Source: Pedococcus aerophilus
GTDB lineage: Bacteria; Actinomycetota; Actinomycetes; Actinomycetales; Dermatophilaceae
NCBI RefSeq assembly: GCF_039532215.1
Contig: NZ_BAAARN010000004.1
Location: 36,261-100,260, forward strand
Length of the DNA: 64,000 nt
Direction of reading: 5' to 3'
A program made the translations under genes and the position numbers. Within the stretch, counting starts at the first letter, position 1. Each line of letters opens with the position of its first letter. Below the pieces are notes generated by a model. That model did not search any database, was not told the origin of the DNA, and saw only the letters and a program-made list of their open reading frames with translations. This document shows, piece by piece, positions 56,094-63,470 of the stretch.

Positions 56094-56099
56094 TAGGCT
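56094..56099 (+). promoter_or_regulatory. -10 box (TAGGCT) of trmB, leaderless layout
   Basis: TAGGCT is followed by 7 bases and ATG 56107. Confidence 0.55.
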
Positions 56100-56106
56100 G
56101 GTGCCC

Positions 56107-56775
56107 ATGGAGCCCATGCGTGACACCGGACGGGTGCGGTCGTACGGCGCTCGCCGGGGACGGCTGTCCGCGCTCACCCTCGACCGGCTCGAGCGGCTCG
56201 TCCCGCACCACGAGATCCCCGACGGCGTGCTCGACCCCGTGGGAGCCTTCGGCCGCAGCGCGCCCGTCGTCCTCGAGATCGGGTGCGGCCACGGCGCTGC
56301 TGCCCTCGCCTACGCCGCGACGCACCCGGAGCACGACCTCGTCGCCGTCGACGTCTTCACCCCCGCCCTCGCGCGGATGCTCGCCGAGGCGGAGCGCCAG
56401 GGCCTGGGCAACCTGTGGATGCACCGAGGTGACGCCGTCCAGCTGCTCGAGGAGCGCATCCCTCCACAGTCCCTCGCTGCGGTGCACCTGTTCTTCCCGG
56501 ACCCGTGGCCCAAGGCCAAGCACGTGAAGAGGCGCTTCCTCGCGCCGTACAACCTCGACCTGGTCGCCTCGCGGCTCGTCCCCGGCGGGCACCTGCTCGT
56601 GGCCACCGACCACCCCGTGCACGCCGTCCACGCCCGGGACGTGCTCGGCGCGGACCAGCGCTTCGAGGTGGTCGAGGGGGAGCGGCCGGTATGGCGCCCG
56701 ACCGACGGGTTCGAGGCGAAGGGGCTCCTGGCGGGGCGCTCGACCACGGAGTTCCGCGCCACGCTCGTGGGCTGA
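56107..56775 (+). CDS. trmB: tRNA (guanine-N7-)-methyltransferase
   Basis: A 222-aa class I methyltransferase making m7G46 in tRNA. The SAM motif VVLEIGCGHGAAALAYA is followed by the acidic LVAVDVFTPAL. The family-defining motif LFFPDPWPKAKHVKRR holds the catalytic Asp and the tRNA-binding basic residues, and the C-terminal TEFRATL signature follows (the T-x-F/Y-E-x-K-position loop). ATG 56107 sits 7 bases after TAGGCT. The tRNA-Pro and tRNA-Gly genes follow. Confidence 0.95.
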   Translation: MEPMRDTGRVRSYGARRGRLSALTLDRLERLVPHHEIPDGVLDPVGAFGRSAPVVLEIGCGHGAAALAYAATHPEHDLVAVDVFTPALARMLAEAERQGLGNLWMHRGDAVQLLEERIPPQSLAAVHLFFPDPWPKAKHVKRRFLAPYNLDLVASRLVPGGHLLVATDHPVHAVHARDVLGADQRFEVVEGERPVWRPTDGFEAKGLLAGRSTTEFRATLVG

Positions 56776-56813
56776 GGTGGTGCCCTCGGTGCTGGTGACT
56801 CAAGTCTCGGGGG

Positions 56814-56936
56814 CGGGGTAGCCGGACGCCGCCGTCGCGTCCGGGCTCCTTCGTCGCCCGTGCGCTCCGGCTACCCCGACCGCAAGGACCGGCATCGACT
56901 CCGTCGATCCGGTCCTTGGCTGTCGGGGTAGCCGGA
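56814..56936. repeat. three copies of CGGGGTAGCCGGA (tRNA-Pro 3'-end sequence), one inverted
   Basis: Copies lie at 56814-56826 and 56924-56936 (same direction) and 56866-56878 (inverted). The last is part of the tRNA-Pro gene (acceptor and T-stem). The inverted middle copy can pair with either outer copy, so alternative hairpins form around the terminator at 56883. Confidence 0.8.
56883..56918 (-). terminator. terminator of tRNA-Pro
   Basis: CAAGGACCGG (56883-56892) pairs with its complement at 56909-56918. An inner ATCGAC/GTCGAT extends the stem. It starts four bases beyond the discriminator base of the tRNA. Confidence 0.8.
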
Positions 56937-56996
56937 TTCGAACCGGCGGCCTTCCGCTCCCAAAGCGGACGCGCTACCACGCTGCGCCATACCCCG
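56923..56996 (-). tRNA. tRNA-Pro (anticodon TGG)
   Basis: A complete cloverleaf on the minus strand: acceptor CGGGGTA pairs with TACCCCG, the anticodon loop TTTGGGA carries TGG, and D and T arms are normal. CCA is not encoded. Confidence 0.96.
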
Positions 56997-57004
56997 TGGA
57001 CGGC

Positions 57005-57020
57005 GAGCCGATTTCGGCTC
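57005..57020. repeat. palindrome GAGCCGA-TT-TCGGCTC in tRNA-Pro/tRNA-Gly divergent region
   Basis: Perfect seven-base arms lie between two divergent tRNA genes, 9 bases from the tRNA-Pro 5' end. It could belong to either promoter or act as a small hairpin. Confidence 0.5.
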
Positions 57021-57036
57021 ACGCGATCGCGGGCAT

Positions 57037-57042
57037 TAGGCT
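57037..57042 (+). promoter_or_regulatory. -10 box (TAGGCT) of tRNA-Gly
   Basis: TAGGCT lies 46 bases before the mature tRNA-Gly 5' end, leaving a short 5' leader to be removed by RNase P. Confidence 0.45.
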
Positions 57043-57087
57043 AACGCCTCGGATCAGCAGCACTCGCGAGGGGCTGCACGCATCCGT

Positions 57088-57158
57088 GCGGGCGTAGCTC
57101 AATGGTAGAGCCCTAGTCTTCCAAACTAGCTACGCGAGTTCGATTCTCGTCGCCCGCT
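57088..57158 (+). tRNA. tRNA-Gly (anticodon TCC)
   Basis: A complete cloverleaf: acceptor GCGGGCG pairs with CGCCCGC, and the anticodon stem CTAGT/ACTAG encloses loop CTTCCAA with TCC. CCA is not encoded. Confidence 0.97.
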
Positions 57159-57163
57159 CAGCA

Positions 57164-57193
57164 GAAGGGCCCCACCGACCGGTGGGGCCCTTC
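57164..57193. terminator. hairpin after tRNA-Gly
   Basis: A perfect 13-base repeat (GAAGGGCCCCACC and complement) with GACC loop, between tRNA-Gly and the convergent metalloprotease gene. Confidence 0.85.
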
Positions 57194-57226
57194 GTCGTGC
57201 CGCTGGGGCGTGCTGGTGGGCGTCGG

Positions 57227-58183
57227 TCAGCTCTTGCCGCCGCCGGCCCGGAACTGGCGCCACGCGTCGCTCATCCGGTCGGCCTGACCCTGGGTGAACA
57301 TGTTCATGCAGGAGTCCTGCGTGTAGTCCATGAAGTTGTGGATCGGGTCGAGCCCGGGTGCGGTGCAGGTGTCGGCGCCGGTCGGGCAGTCGAACTGCGG
57401 CATGGCCTCGCGGGGGGTGTCGGCCACGTAGTCGCCGGAGGCCGCGCAGCCGTGGGCGAAGGTGTGCTCGAGCATGAGCCAGTGGCCGACCTCGTGGGTG
57501 AGCGTGTCGCCGAGGGCGTACTTGCCGGCCGTGCCGCCCGGCATCGACTCGTCGAGCATGACGACACCGTCGATGAAGTCACGACCGTTGTTGTAGCCCT
57601 TGGGGAAGTAGGCCCAGCCGAGCAGGCCGCCGCCGATGTCGGCCGCGTAGACGTTGAGCGTCCGCGCGTCGCCGGTGTAGAGCGCCTGCTTCATGTCGCG
57701 CTCGTTCTTGCCGGGAACCACGGTGTACCAGGCGGGGTTGACCGTCCAGGTGGTCTGCTTGAGGTCGAACCGGAACGGGGTGTCGGCCGCGTCGCCCGCG
57801 GTGGCACCGGAGTACGAGTCGTTGAGGACCTTCATCTGGGCGGCGATGAGCGTGTTCCACCGCTGCTTCTCCGCCGCGGTGAACTCGTCCTTGCCGACCA
57901 TGTGGAACACGGTGGGGATGCGGACGCTGCCGTCGGCGAGCGTCGGGAGGTTCTTGAGCACGCCGTAGGCGTTGGCCTCGTTCTTGGAGTAGAGCTCGGG
58001 CTCCTTGGCCGTCGCCCCCTTCATGACGCGGGCGCCGCTGGTGTCGGACAGGCAGGCCTCGACGCCGGCCGACCCGGACGTCCGGGTGGGCGAGGCGCTG
58101 ACCGAGCTGGCCGAGCCGGTGCCGAACAGCAGCACCGCGGCAGCGGCGAGCACGCCGAGGCGCAACGGGGTACGGACGCGCAT
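57227..58183 (-). CDS. secreted M43-type (cytophagalysin/pappalysin) zinc metalloprotease
   Basis: A 318-aa exported protease with a signal peptide at about residues 1-30 (MRVRTPLRLGVLAAAAVLLFG and an Ala-rich end). The metzincin motif is HEVGHWLMLEHTF (HExxHxxxxxH). A Met-turn NFMDYTQDSCMNMFTQ follows after an insertion with four or more Cys likely in disulfides (HGC, FDC, DTC, DSC). It probably degrades external proteins. ATG 58183 is the only start that gives a signal peptide. Confidence 0.9.
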   Translation of the reverse strand: MRVRTPLRLGVLAAAAVLLFGTGSASSVSASPTRTSGSAGVEACLSDTSGARVMKGATAKEPELYSKNEANAYGVLKNLPTLADGSVRIPTVFHMVGKDEFTAAEKQRWNTLIAAQMKVLNDSYSGATAGDAADTPFRFDLKQTTWTVNPAWYTVVPGKNERDMKQALYTGDARTLNVYAADIGGGLLGWAYFPKGYNNGRDFIDGVVMLDESMPGGTAGKYALGDTLTHEVGHWLMLEHTFAHGCAASGDYVADTPREAMPQFDCPTGADTCTAPGLDPIHNFMDYTQDSCMNMFTQGQADRMSDAWRQFRAGGGKS

Positions 58184-58299
58184 GGTGGTTCCCTTCGCAG
58201 ACATTCCCCTCGTGGGGGCTCGCCAGCGGACGCTACCCGCGCGACCCGCGCCGTGGGTGGTACCGATGACGCATATTTGCGGCCTTTGACGTCGCCTCC

Positions 58300-59721
58300 T
58301 CAGAGGCCGTACTCCTCCAGCAGGCGCAGCCAGATCTCGCTCATGGTCGGGTAGGACGGGACCGCGTGCCACAGCGTGGTCAGCGGGATCTTGCCGACGA
58401 TGGCGATGGTGGCGGGGTGGATGAGGTCGGCTACGTCCTGGCCGACGAAGGTCGCCCCGACGAGCACGCCCGCATCCTCGTCGACGACGATGCGGGCCTG
58501 GCCCTGGTAGCCCTCGGCCTGCAGCCCCGACCCGGAGGCCTTGTCCATCGGCAGGTCCACGACCCGGATGTTCAGGCCGCGCTCGCGCGCCTGGGCCTCG
58601 GTCAGCCCTGCCGCCGCGACCTCGGGGTCGGTGAAGACCACCTGCGGCGAACCGAGGTCGCCGGCCCACGGCGTCGTCTTCCCGGGCTCCGGCTCCCGGT
58701 GGGCGGCGCGAGCGCCGACGAGGTCACCGCAGGCGCGGGCCTGGTACTTGCCCATGTGGGTGAGGAGCGCGAGCCCGTTGACGTCGCCGACGGCATACAG
58801 CCACGGGGACTGGTCGTCGAGCCCCTTGACCTCCATCTGGTCGGTGACCGAGACGTAGCCGGCGTCGGTGAGCTCCGCGCCGACCGCCTCCAGGCCCAGC
58901 CCCTTCGTCGCCGGGGTGCGGCCCACCGCGACGAGCAGCTCGTCGGCCACGACCGTGGCACCACCCTCGAGGTGGACGGTCACCTCGCCGGTCGGGCCGA
59001 GGCGGGAGACCTCGACGGCCTTGGTGTCGGTGCGGACGTCGACGCCGTCGCGCTCGAGCGCCTCCTTGACGGCCGTGCCGGCGAACTCCTCGTTGCGCCC
59101 GAGGAGGCCGGGGGCCTGCTCGACGATGGTGACGGCCGACCCGAGGGCCTGGAACACCTGGGCCAGCTCGCAGGCCACGACCCCGCCACCGAGCACGGCG
59201 AGGCGCTCCGGGATGCGCCGGGTCGTGGTGGCCTCGCGGTTCGTCCAGGGCTTCGCGTCCCGCAGGCCGGGGATCGGCGGGATGGCGGGGGTGGTCCCGG
59301 TCGCCAGGATCACGGCCTGGCGGGCGACGACCTCCCGGCCGTCGACCTCGAGGGTCCGGGTGCCGGTGAGCACGCCCTCGCCGCGCAGGAGCGTGATGCC
59401 GACGTGGTCGAGCCAGCCGACCTGGCCGCTGTCGTCGAGCTTGTTGATCCAGGCGTCCCGGCGGTCGAGCACGCCCTGGGCGTCGAGGTGTGCCCCCTCC
59501 GACCCCTGCACGCGCTGGGAGGCACGGGTCGCGTGGATGGGCCGCAGCAGGGCCTTGCTGGGGGAGCAGGCGTAGAAGCTGCACTCACCACCGACGAGGT
59601 GCTTCTCCACGATCGCGACGGTGAGGCCGGCCTTGTGGGCACGGTCGGCGGCGTTCTCGCCCACCGGACCCGCTCCGATGACGACGACGTCGAACTCCAG
59701 GGGCTGCTGCTCGCTGCTCAT
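58300..59721 (-). CDS. pyridine nucleotide-disulfide oxidoreductase family flavoprotein (Lpd/MerA-like)
   Basis: A 473-aa FAD/NAD(P) protein. FAD motif GAGPVGENAADRA is near residues 16-28. The redox pair is in GGECSFYACSPSK (Cys-x4-Cys). The NAD(P) motif LGGGVVACELAQVF and LYAVGDVNG (second FAD motif) follow, then the C-terminal dimer domain. In dihydrolipoamide dehydrogenase and glutathione reductase the partner chain gives a His in HPTxSE; here that site reads YPTMSE, so the usual base is Tyr. It may be a quinone or mercuric-like reductase, or a low-specificity disulfide reductase. The substrate is unknown. ATG follows TAGGTT by 6 bases. Confidence 0.88.
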   Translation of the reverse strand: MSSEQQPLEFDVVVIGAGPVGENAADRAHKAGLTVAIVEKHLVGGECSFYACSPSKALLRPIHATRASQRVQGSEGAHLDAQGVLDRRDAWINKLDDSGQVGWLDHVGITLLRGEGVLTGTRTLEVDGREVVARQAVILATGTTPAIPPIPGLRDAKPWTNREATTTRRIPERLAVLGGGVVACELAQVFQALGSAVTIVEQAPGLLGRNEEFAGTAVKEALERDGVDVRTDTKAVEVSRLGPTGEVTVHLEGGATVVADELLVAVGRTPATKGLGLEAVGAELTDAGYVSVTDQMEVKGLDDQSPWLYAVGDVNGLALLTHMGKYQARACGDLVGARAAHREPEPGKTTPWAGDLGSPQVVFTDPEVAAAGLTEAQARERGLNIRVVDLPMDKASGSGLQAEGYQGQARIVVDEDAGVLVGATFVGQDVADLIHPATIAIVGKIPLTTLWHAVPSYPTMSEIWLRLLEEYGL

Positions 59722-59727
59722 GGTGCA

Positions 59728-59733
59728 AACCTA
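59728..59733 (-). promoter_or_regulatory. -10 box (TAGGTT) of the flavoprotein gene, leaderless layout
   Basis: TAGGTT on the minus strand is separated by 6 bases from ATG 59721. Confidence 0.55.
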
Positions 59734-59824
59734 GGCGGGACCGCTGGCGGTCGCCCCTCCAGCGCCGGTGTGGCACCCGTGCCGAGCGCTTCCTCCGGTG
59801 GAGGTCGACGTCGCACGACCAGGA

Positions 59825-59857
59825 CGACCCCGCACACCTGACAGGCGTGCGGGGTCG
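59825..59857 (-). terminator. hairpin downstream of the S53 peptidase gene
   Basis: CGACCCCGCAC (59825-59835) and its complement (59847-59857) form an 11-base perfect stem, 34 bases past the stop. Confidence 0.75.
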
Positions 59858-59891
59858 TTCCGGAGTGCGCGAGGTCGCGCGATCGGGTCGG

Positions 59892-61088
59892 TCAGAACGC
59901 GGAGGTGCCGTTCGGGGTGCCGAGGCCGGTCGGGCCGTCCCAGCCGGACTTGGCCGTGCACCAGGAGGCGCAGGTGCCGTTGGAGCCGGAGGTCACGTCG
60001 AACAGCCCGGCCTGGTTGGCGTACGGGAGGGTGTTGGCGTACCCCGTGGTGTTGCCGCTCAGGGCATAGACCGCGGCGACGATCGGGGCCGACAGGCTGG
60101 TGCCGCCGTACTGCGCCCACGACGACGAGCTCTGCGTGGTGGGGGCGTAGGTGGCCAGGCCGGTGTTGGGGTCGGCGACCGCGGAGACGTCCGCGATGGC
60201 GCGGCCGCTGCAGGCGGTCATGGCCGAGGTCTGCCCGGCCGGGGCCGCGTTGAGGGTGGTGCAGCCGGAACCGGCGCCGCTCCACGCGGACTCGTTCCAG
60301 CCACGGGTGCTGGTGTCCTTGTAGAGCGAGGTGCCGCCGACAGCGGTGACGTAGTGCGACGAGGCGGGGAAGCTGCCGCCCTGGTAGCCGTTGTCGCCGG
60401 TCGAGGCGGTGACGGCGATCCCGGGGTGGTTGTAGGCCGCGCCGTACGAGCTGTCGGCGAGGTCACCACCGCCGTAGCTGTTGGAGATCGCGGCGACGCC
60501 GGGCTGCTGGGCGGCGGTGTTCACCGCGGCGCCGAGGTCGGCGAGGCTGGCGCTGTTGGCCTGGACGAGGACGATCTTGCACGACGGGCAGGTCGCGGAG
60601 ACGGCATCGAGGTCGAGGGCCTGCTCGCCGGCCCAGCCGGCGTTGAAGCGTGGGAGCGAGGTGCCGCCGGACTGGTTGATGACGCGCAGGCAGCCGTTCG
60701 CCGTGGTGCAGGAGGACAGGCCCCACTGGCTGCGGTAGATCCCGAGGTCGCGCTCGGCGTTGGGGTACCCGTAGGCGTCGACGATGGCGACGGTGCGGCC
60801 GCCGGCGGACAGCCCGGCCACCTTGTAGGCGCTCTGGATGTCGGCCGGGGTCTTGCCGGAGATCGCCTGCGGCGTGACCGGCTTGCCGGCCGGGCTGACG
60901 GCGGTACCCGAGCCGTCGACCAGCTTGAGCGCCGAGCACGCGGCGACCGTGGGGGAGGAGGGGGTGGCGCAGACACGGGTGGCGTGGCTGCGTGCCGATG
61001 GGGCGGCGGACGCGGTGGTGACCGTCGTCGCGGCGAGCCCCAGCGAGGCCGACGCCGCGAGGGCGACGGCGAGGATCTGCTTGCGCAT
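59892..61088 (-). CDS. secreted S53-family (sedolisin) peptidase
   Basis: A 398-aa exported serine-carboxyl peptidase with a signal peptide at about 1-28. The catalytic Glu and Asp lie in GEQALDLDAV (E-x3-D), the oxyanion Asp in TASTGDNGY, and the nucleophile Ser in GGTSLSAP. It is shorter than most sedolisins: after the signal there are only about 50 residues before the catalytic domain, so the large prodomain (pro-kumamolisin type) is missing. Several Cys pairs fit an exported fold. ATG 61088 has AGGAGAAC upstream. It is divergent from tig. Confidence 0.9.
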   Translation of the reverse strand: MRKQILAVALAASASLGLAATTVTTASAAPSARSHATRVCATPSSPTVAACSALKLVDGSGTAVSPAGKPVTPQAISGKTPADIQSAYKVAGLSAGGRTVAIVDAYGYPNAERDLGIYRSQWGLSSCTTANGCLRVINQSGGTSLPRFNAGWAGEQALDLDAVSATCPSCKIVLVQANSASLADLGAAVNTAAQQPGVAAISNSYGGGDLADSSYGAAYNHPGIAVTASTGDNGYQGGSFPASSHYVTAVGGTSLYKDTSTRGWNESAWSGAGSGCTTLNAAPAGQTSAMTACSGRAIADVSAVADPNTGLATYAPTTQSSSSWAQYGGTSLSAPIVAAVYALSGNTTGYANTLPYANQAGLFDVTSGSNGTCASWCTAKSGWDGPTGLGTPNGTSAF

Positions 61089-61232
61089 GCGTGGTTCTCC
61101 TGTGTGGGGGGAGGGCGGCGGCTGCCGTCCCTCCCCGGACTCTCACGGCGAACCCCGCCCCCACCCATGACATCCGTCACCGCCCGGAGCACCTGACCCA
61201 GAAATGACGGTCACGAGCCCAAGACTTTGCCC

Positions 61233-61249
61233 ACATCCGTGACAGATGT
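61233..61249. promoter_or_regulatory. operator-like inverted repeat ACATCCG-TGA-CAGATGT
   Basis: Seven-base arms pair at six positions around TGA. A further half-site copy ACATCCGTCAC lies at 61170-61180. Its position between divergent promoters suggests a regulator site for the peptidase gene or tig. Confidence 0.4.
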
Positions 61250-61303
61250 CGTGGTCGCTGCGGGCGCCCCGAGGCTCGGTTCGGTCGGGGGTCGCTCACC
61301 GGC

Positions 61304-61309
61304 TACCAT
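61304..61309 (+). promoter_or_regulatory. possible -10 box (TACCAT) of tig
   Basis: TACCAT lies 91 bases before GTG 61400 and would give a leader of about 85 bases. Confidence 0.35.
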
Positions 61310-61399
61310 GGCCCTTCGGGTCCGCGCGCGCCCACGCCGGTGCGCAGGGCCTTTCTCGTTGCCCCGCCCGTTCCCCACCTGAACCTGGAGTACCCCGCA

Positions 61400-62746
61400 G
61401 TGAAGAGTGCCGTCGAGACCCTCAACCCGACCCGGGTCAAGCTGACCGTCGAGGTGCCGTTCGAGGAGCTCAAGCCCAGCCTCGACGCGGCCTACGCGAC
61501 CATCGGCTCGCAGATCCAGGTGCCCGGCTTCCGCAAGGGCAAGGTCCCCAGCCGGATCATCGACCAGCGGGTCGGCCGCGGCGCCGTCCTGCAGGAGGCC
61601 GTCAACGAGGCCCTCCCGCAGTTCTACGGCCAGGCCGTCGAGGAGAACAAGGTCCGCCCGATCGGCCAGCCCGAGGTCGACGTGACCGAGGTCCCCGCCG
61701 AGGAGGGCCAGGACCTCAAGTTCACCGTCGAGGTCGACGTGCGTCCCGAGGTCGCGCTGCCCGAGGACTTCAGCGCCATCACCGTCGAGGTCGACGAGGC
61801 CAAGGCGTCCGACGAGGACGTCGAGGAGCGCCTCATCGCGCTGCAGGAGCGGTTCGGCACCCTCAAGGGTGTCGAGCGCGCGGTCGAGACCGGCGACTTC
61901 GTCTCCATCGACCTCGACGCCTCCATCGGCGACGAGGAGATCGACTCGGTCAAGGGCATCTCCTACGAGGTCGGCTCCGCCAACATGCTCGACGGCATGG
62001 ACGACGCGCTCGTCGGCATGACCGCCGGCGAGACCAAGAACTTCTCGGCCCCGCTCGCCGGTGGCGACCGCGAGGGCGAGAACGCCGACGTCACCGTGAC
62101 GGTCCAGTCGGTCAAGGTCCGCGAGCTCCCGTCGCTCGACGACGACTTCGCCCAGCTCGCGTCCGAGTTCGACACGCTGCAGGAGCTGCGTGCCGACGTG
62201 ACCAAGCAGGCCGAGCAGGCCAAGAAGTTCGAGCAGGGCGTCCAGGCCCGCGACAAGGTGCTCGAGCACCTCCTCGAGACCATCGAGATCCCGATCCCCG
62301 ACAGCATCGTCGAGGCCGAGGTCAACGCCCACCTCGAGGGCGAGAACCGCCTCGAGGACGACGAGCACCGCGCCGAGGTCGACGAGAGCACCCGCAAGGC
62401 GCTCAAGGCCCAGTTCCTTCTCGACGCCATCGCCGAGAAGACCGACGTCAAGGTCGAGCAGCCCGAGCTCATCGAGTACCTCGTCATGTCGGCCCAGCAG
62501 TACGGCATGGACCCGAACCAGTTCGCCCAGGCCATCGACCAGCAGGGCCAGGTGCCCGCCATGGTCGCCGAGGTCGCCCGTCGCAAGGCGCTGGCCAACG
62601 TCCTCGAGCAGGCCAAGGTCGTCGACACCGCCGGTGCCGAGATCGACCTGAGCGAGGTCACCGCGACCGACGTCGCCTCCGAGCTCGCCGAGTCCGGCCA
62701 CGAGGGTCACGACCACGAGCACGACCACGAGGGCCACAACCACTGA
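61400..62746 (+). CDS. tig: trigger factor
   Basis: A 448-aa ribosome-associated chaperone and prolyl isomerase. The N-terminal ribosome-binding domain has the signature GFRKGKVPSRII near residues 47-58. The FKBP-like PPIase domain is about 155-240 (VETGDFVSIDLD...GMTAGE), and the helical C-terminal arms follow to about 430. The last 15 residues are a His-rich acidic tail, HEGHDHEHDHEGHNH, a probable metal-binding end (also noted for other actinobacterial trigger factors). GTG 61400 is used; CTGGAG lies about 12 bases upstream. Confidence 0.96.
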   Translation: MKSAVETLNPTRVKLTVEVPFEELKPSLDAAYATIGSQIQVPGFRKGKVPSRIIDQRVGRGAVLQEAVNEALPQFYGQAVEENKVRPIGQPEVDVTEVPAEEGQDLKFTVEVDVRPEVALPEDFSAITVEVDEAKASDEDVEERLIALQERFGTLKGVERAVETGDFVSIDLDASIGDEEIDSVKGISYEVGSANMLDGMDDALVGMTAGETKNFSAPLAGGDREGENADVTVTVQSVKVRELPSLDDDFAQLASEFDTLQELRADVTKQAEQAKKFEQGVQARDKVLEHLLETIEIPIPDSIVEAEVNAHLEGENRLEDDEHRAEVDESTRKALKAQFLLDAIAEKTDVKVEQPELIEYLVMSAQQYGMDPNQFAQAIDQQGQVPAMVAEVARRKALANVLEQAKVVDTAGAEIDLSEVTATDVASELAESGHEGHDHEHDHEGHNH

Positions 62747-62778
62747 CCCTCCCGGCGGTCAACGACCGCCAACCGCAC

Positions 62779-62829
62779 GCAAACGTATGCCGTGTCCCGC
62801 AGGTCGGGACACGGCATACGTCATTTGCG
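62779..62829 (+). terminator. terminator of tig
   Basis: A perfect 17-base inverted repeat (62783-62799 and 62805-62821) with loop CAGGT, extended outward by GCAAA/TTTGC, 33 bases past the stop. Both arms contain the CGGCATACG 9-mer discussed in findings. Confidence 0.88.
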
Positions 62830-62866
62830 GGATCGCGGATGAGGCTGCGCCCCTGAGTCTTGTCCC

Positions 62867-63325
62867 ATGGACATGGCCTCCTTCCACAAGCTGCGCCAGG
62901 CGGTTCAGGAGAACGCCAACCCGGCCGACGACGGTTACGTCGCCGCGCTCCAAGGCACCCTGGAGAAGGGGCTGCGCGGCAGCCGCCTGTTCGCGGAGGT
63001 CGAGCTCGGGCGCACCGACGACGTCGACAAGATGATCATCGGGGTGTGCCGGTGCGCCGACGACGTCGCACCCTGGGAGGCCGGGGTGGGCGTCGAGCGG
63101 CTGTGGGGCGTCGCGGCGCTGGATGCGCAGTGGGAGGCCCACCACGTGGCCGCGAACGACAGCTACCTCGAGTTCGAGGGTGCCCTGACCATCGACGCCA
63201 ACGGCCGCTACATCACGCTGACCCTCGTCGCGGAGCCGGCCCTGGTGCCCGAGCCGCTGACGGCGGGTTCCTCGTCCGACGGCAACGACGGCCCCGCCCC
63301 CCGGAGCGCCACGATCGACGCCTGA
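62867..63325 (+). CDS. hypothetical protein
   Basis: A 152-aa soluble acidic protein that I do not recognise. A helical start (FHKLRQAVQENANPADDGYVAALQ in substance) precedes beta-rich segments (FAEVELGRTDDVDKMIIGVCRC) and a disordered Ser/Asp/Pro end. No signal or membrane segment is visible. It lies alone between the tig terminator and a convergent LacI-type gene. Confidence 0.7.
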   Translation: MDMASFHKLRQAVQENANPADDGYVAALQGTLEKGLRGSRLFAEVELGRTDDVDKMIIGVCRCADDVAPWEAGVGVERLWGVAALDAQWEAHHVAANDSYLEFEGALTIDANGRYITLTLVAEPALVPEPLTAGSSSDGNDGPAPRSATIDA

Positions 63326-63470
63326 CCCTCCGGGCCCGGCCGCCGCCCCTACGGACGCGCGGCGCGAGCTCCCTGTGAACCACCCGTGACGGTCCCCCTG
63401 GCCGTTGCGGGTCGCCGACCGGTCCCCCCTGGGCCGGTGCGGGCCCCGGTGCCCGTCAGCCCCGTCCGCC
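63326..63470. other. 145-base intergenic stretch between two convergent genes
   Basis: GC-rich, with several short inverted repeats (for example CCGTCCGCC/GGCGGGCGG near 63465) and no recognisable feature. Confidence 0.5.

Larger units (their letters stand above)
61089..61399. other. 311-base divergent intergenic region between the S53 peptidase and tig
   Basis: It contains the S53 ribosome site next to 61088, a GACATCYGTC-type repeat cluster (61170-61250), a possible tig -10 box TACCAT at 61304-61309 and a GC-rich leader of about 85 bases before tig. I see no RNA gene or open frame of note. Confidence 0.6.

Noticed and set aside
56814-57158. tRNA-Pro/tRNA-Gly locus considered as an occupied integration site
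   Set aside because: No integrase or foreign gene follows. Surrounding genes are core functions with normal composition. Only the repeat scar is kept as a finding.
61304-61399. The GC-rich leader of tig considered as a riboswitch
   Set aside because: It is only about 85 bases long. I could not find a conserved aptamer pattern, and only generic hairpins are possible.
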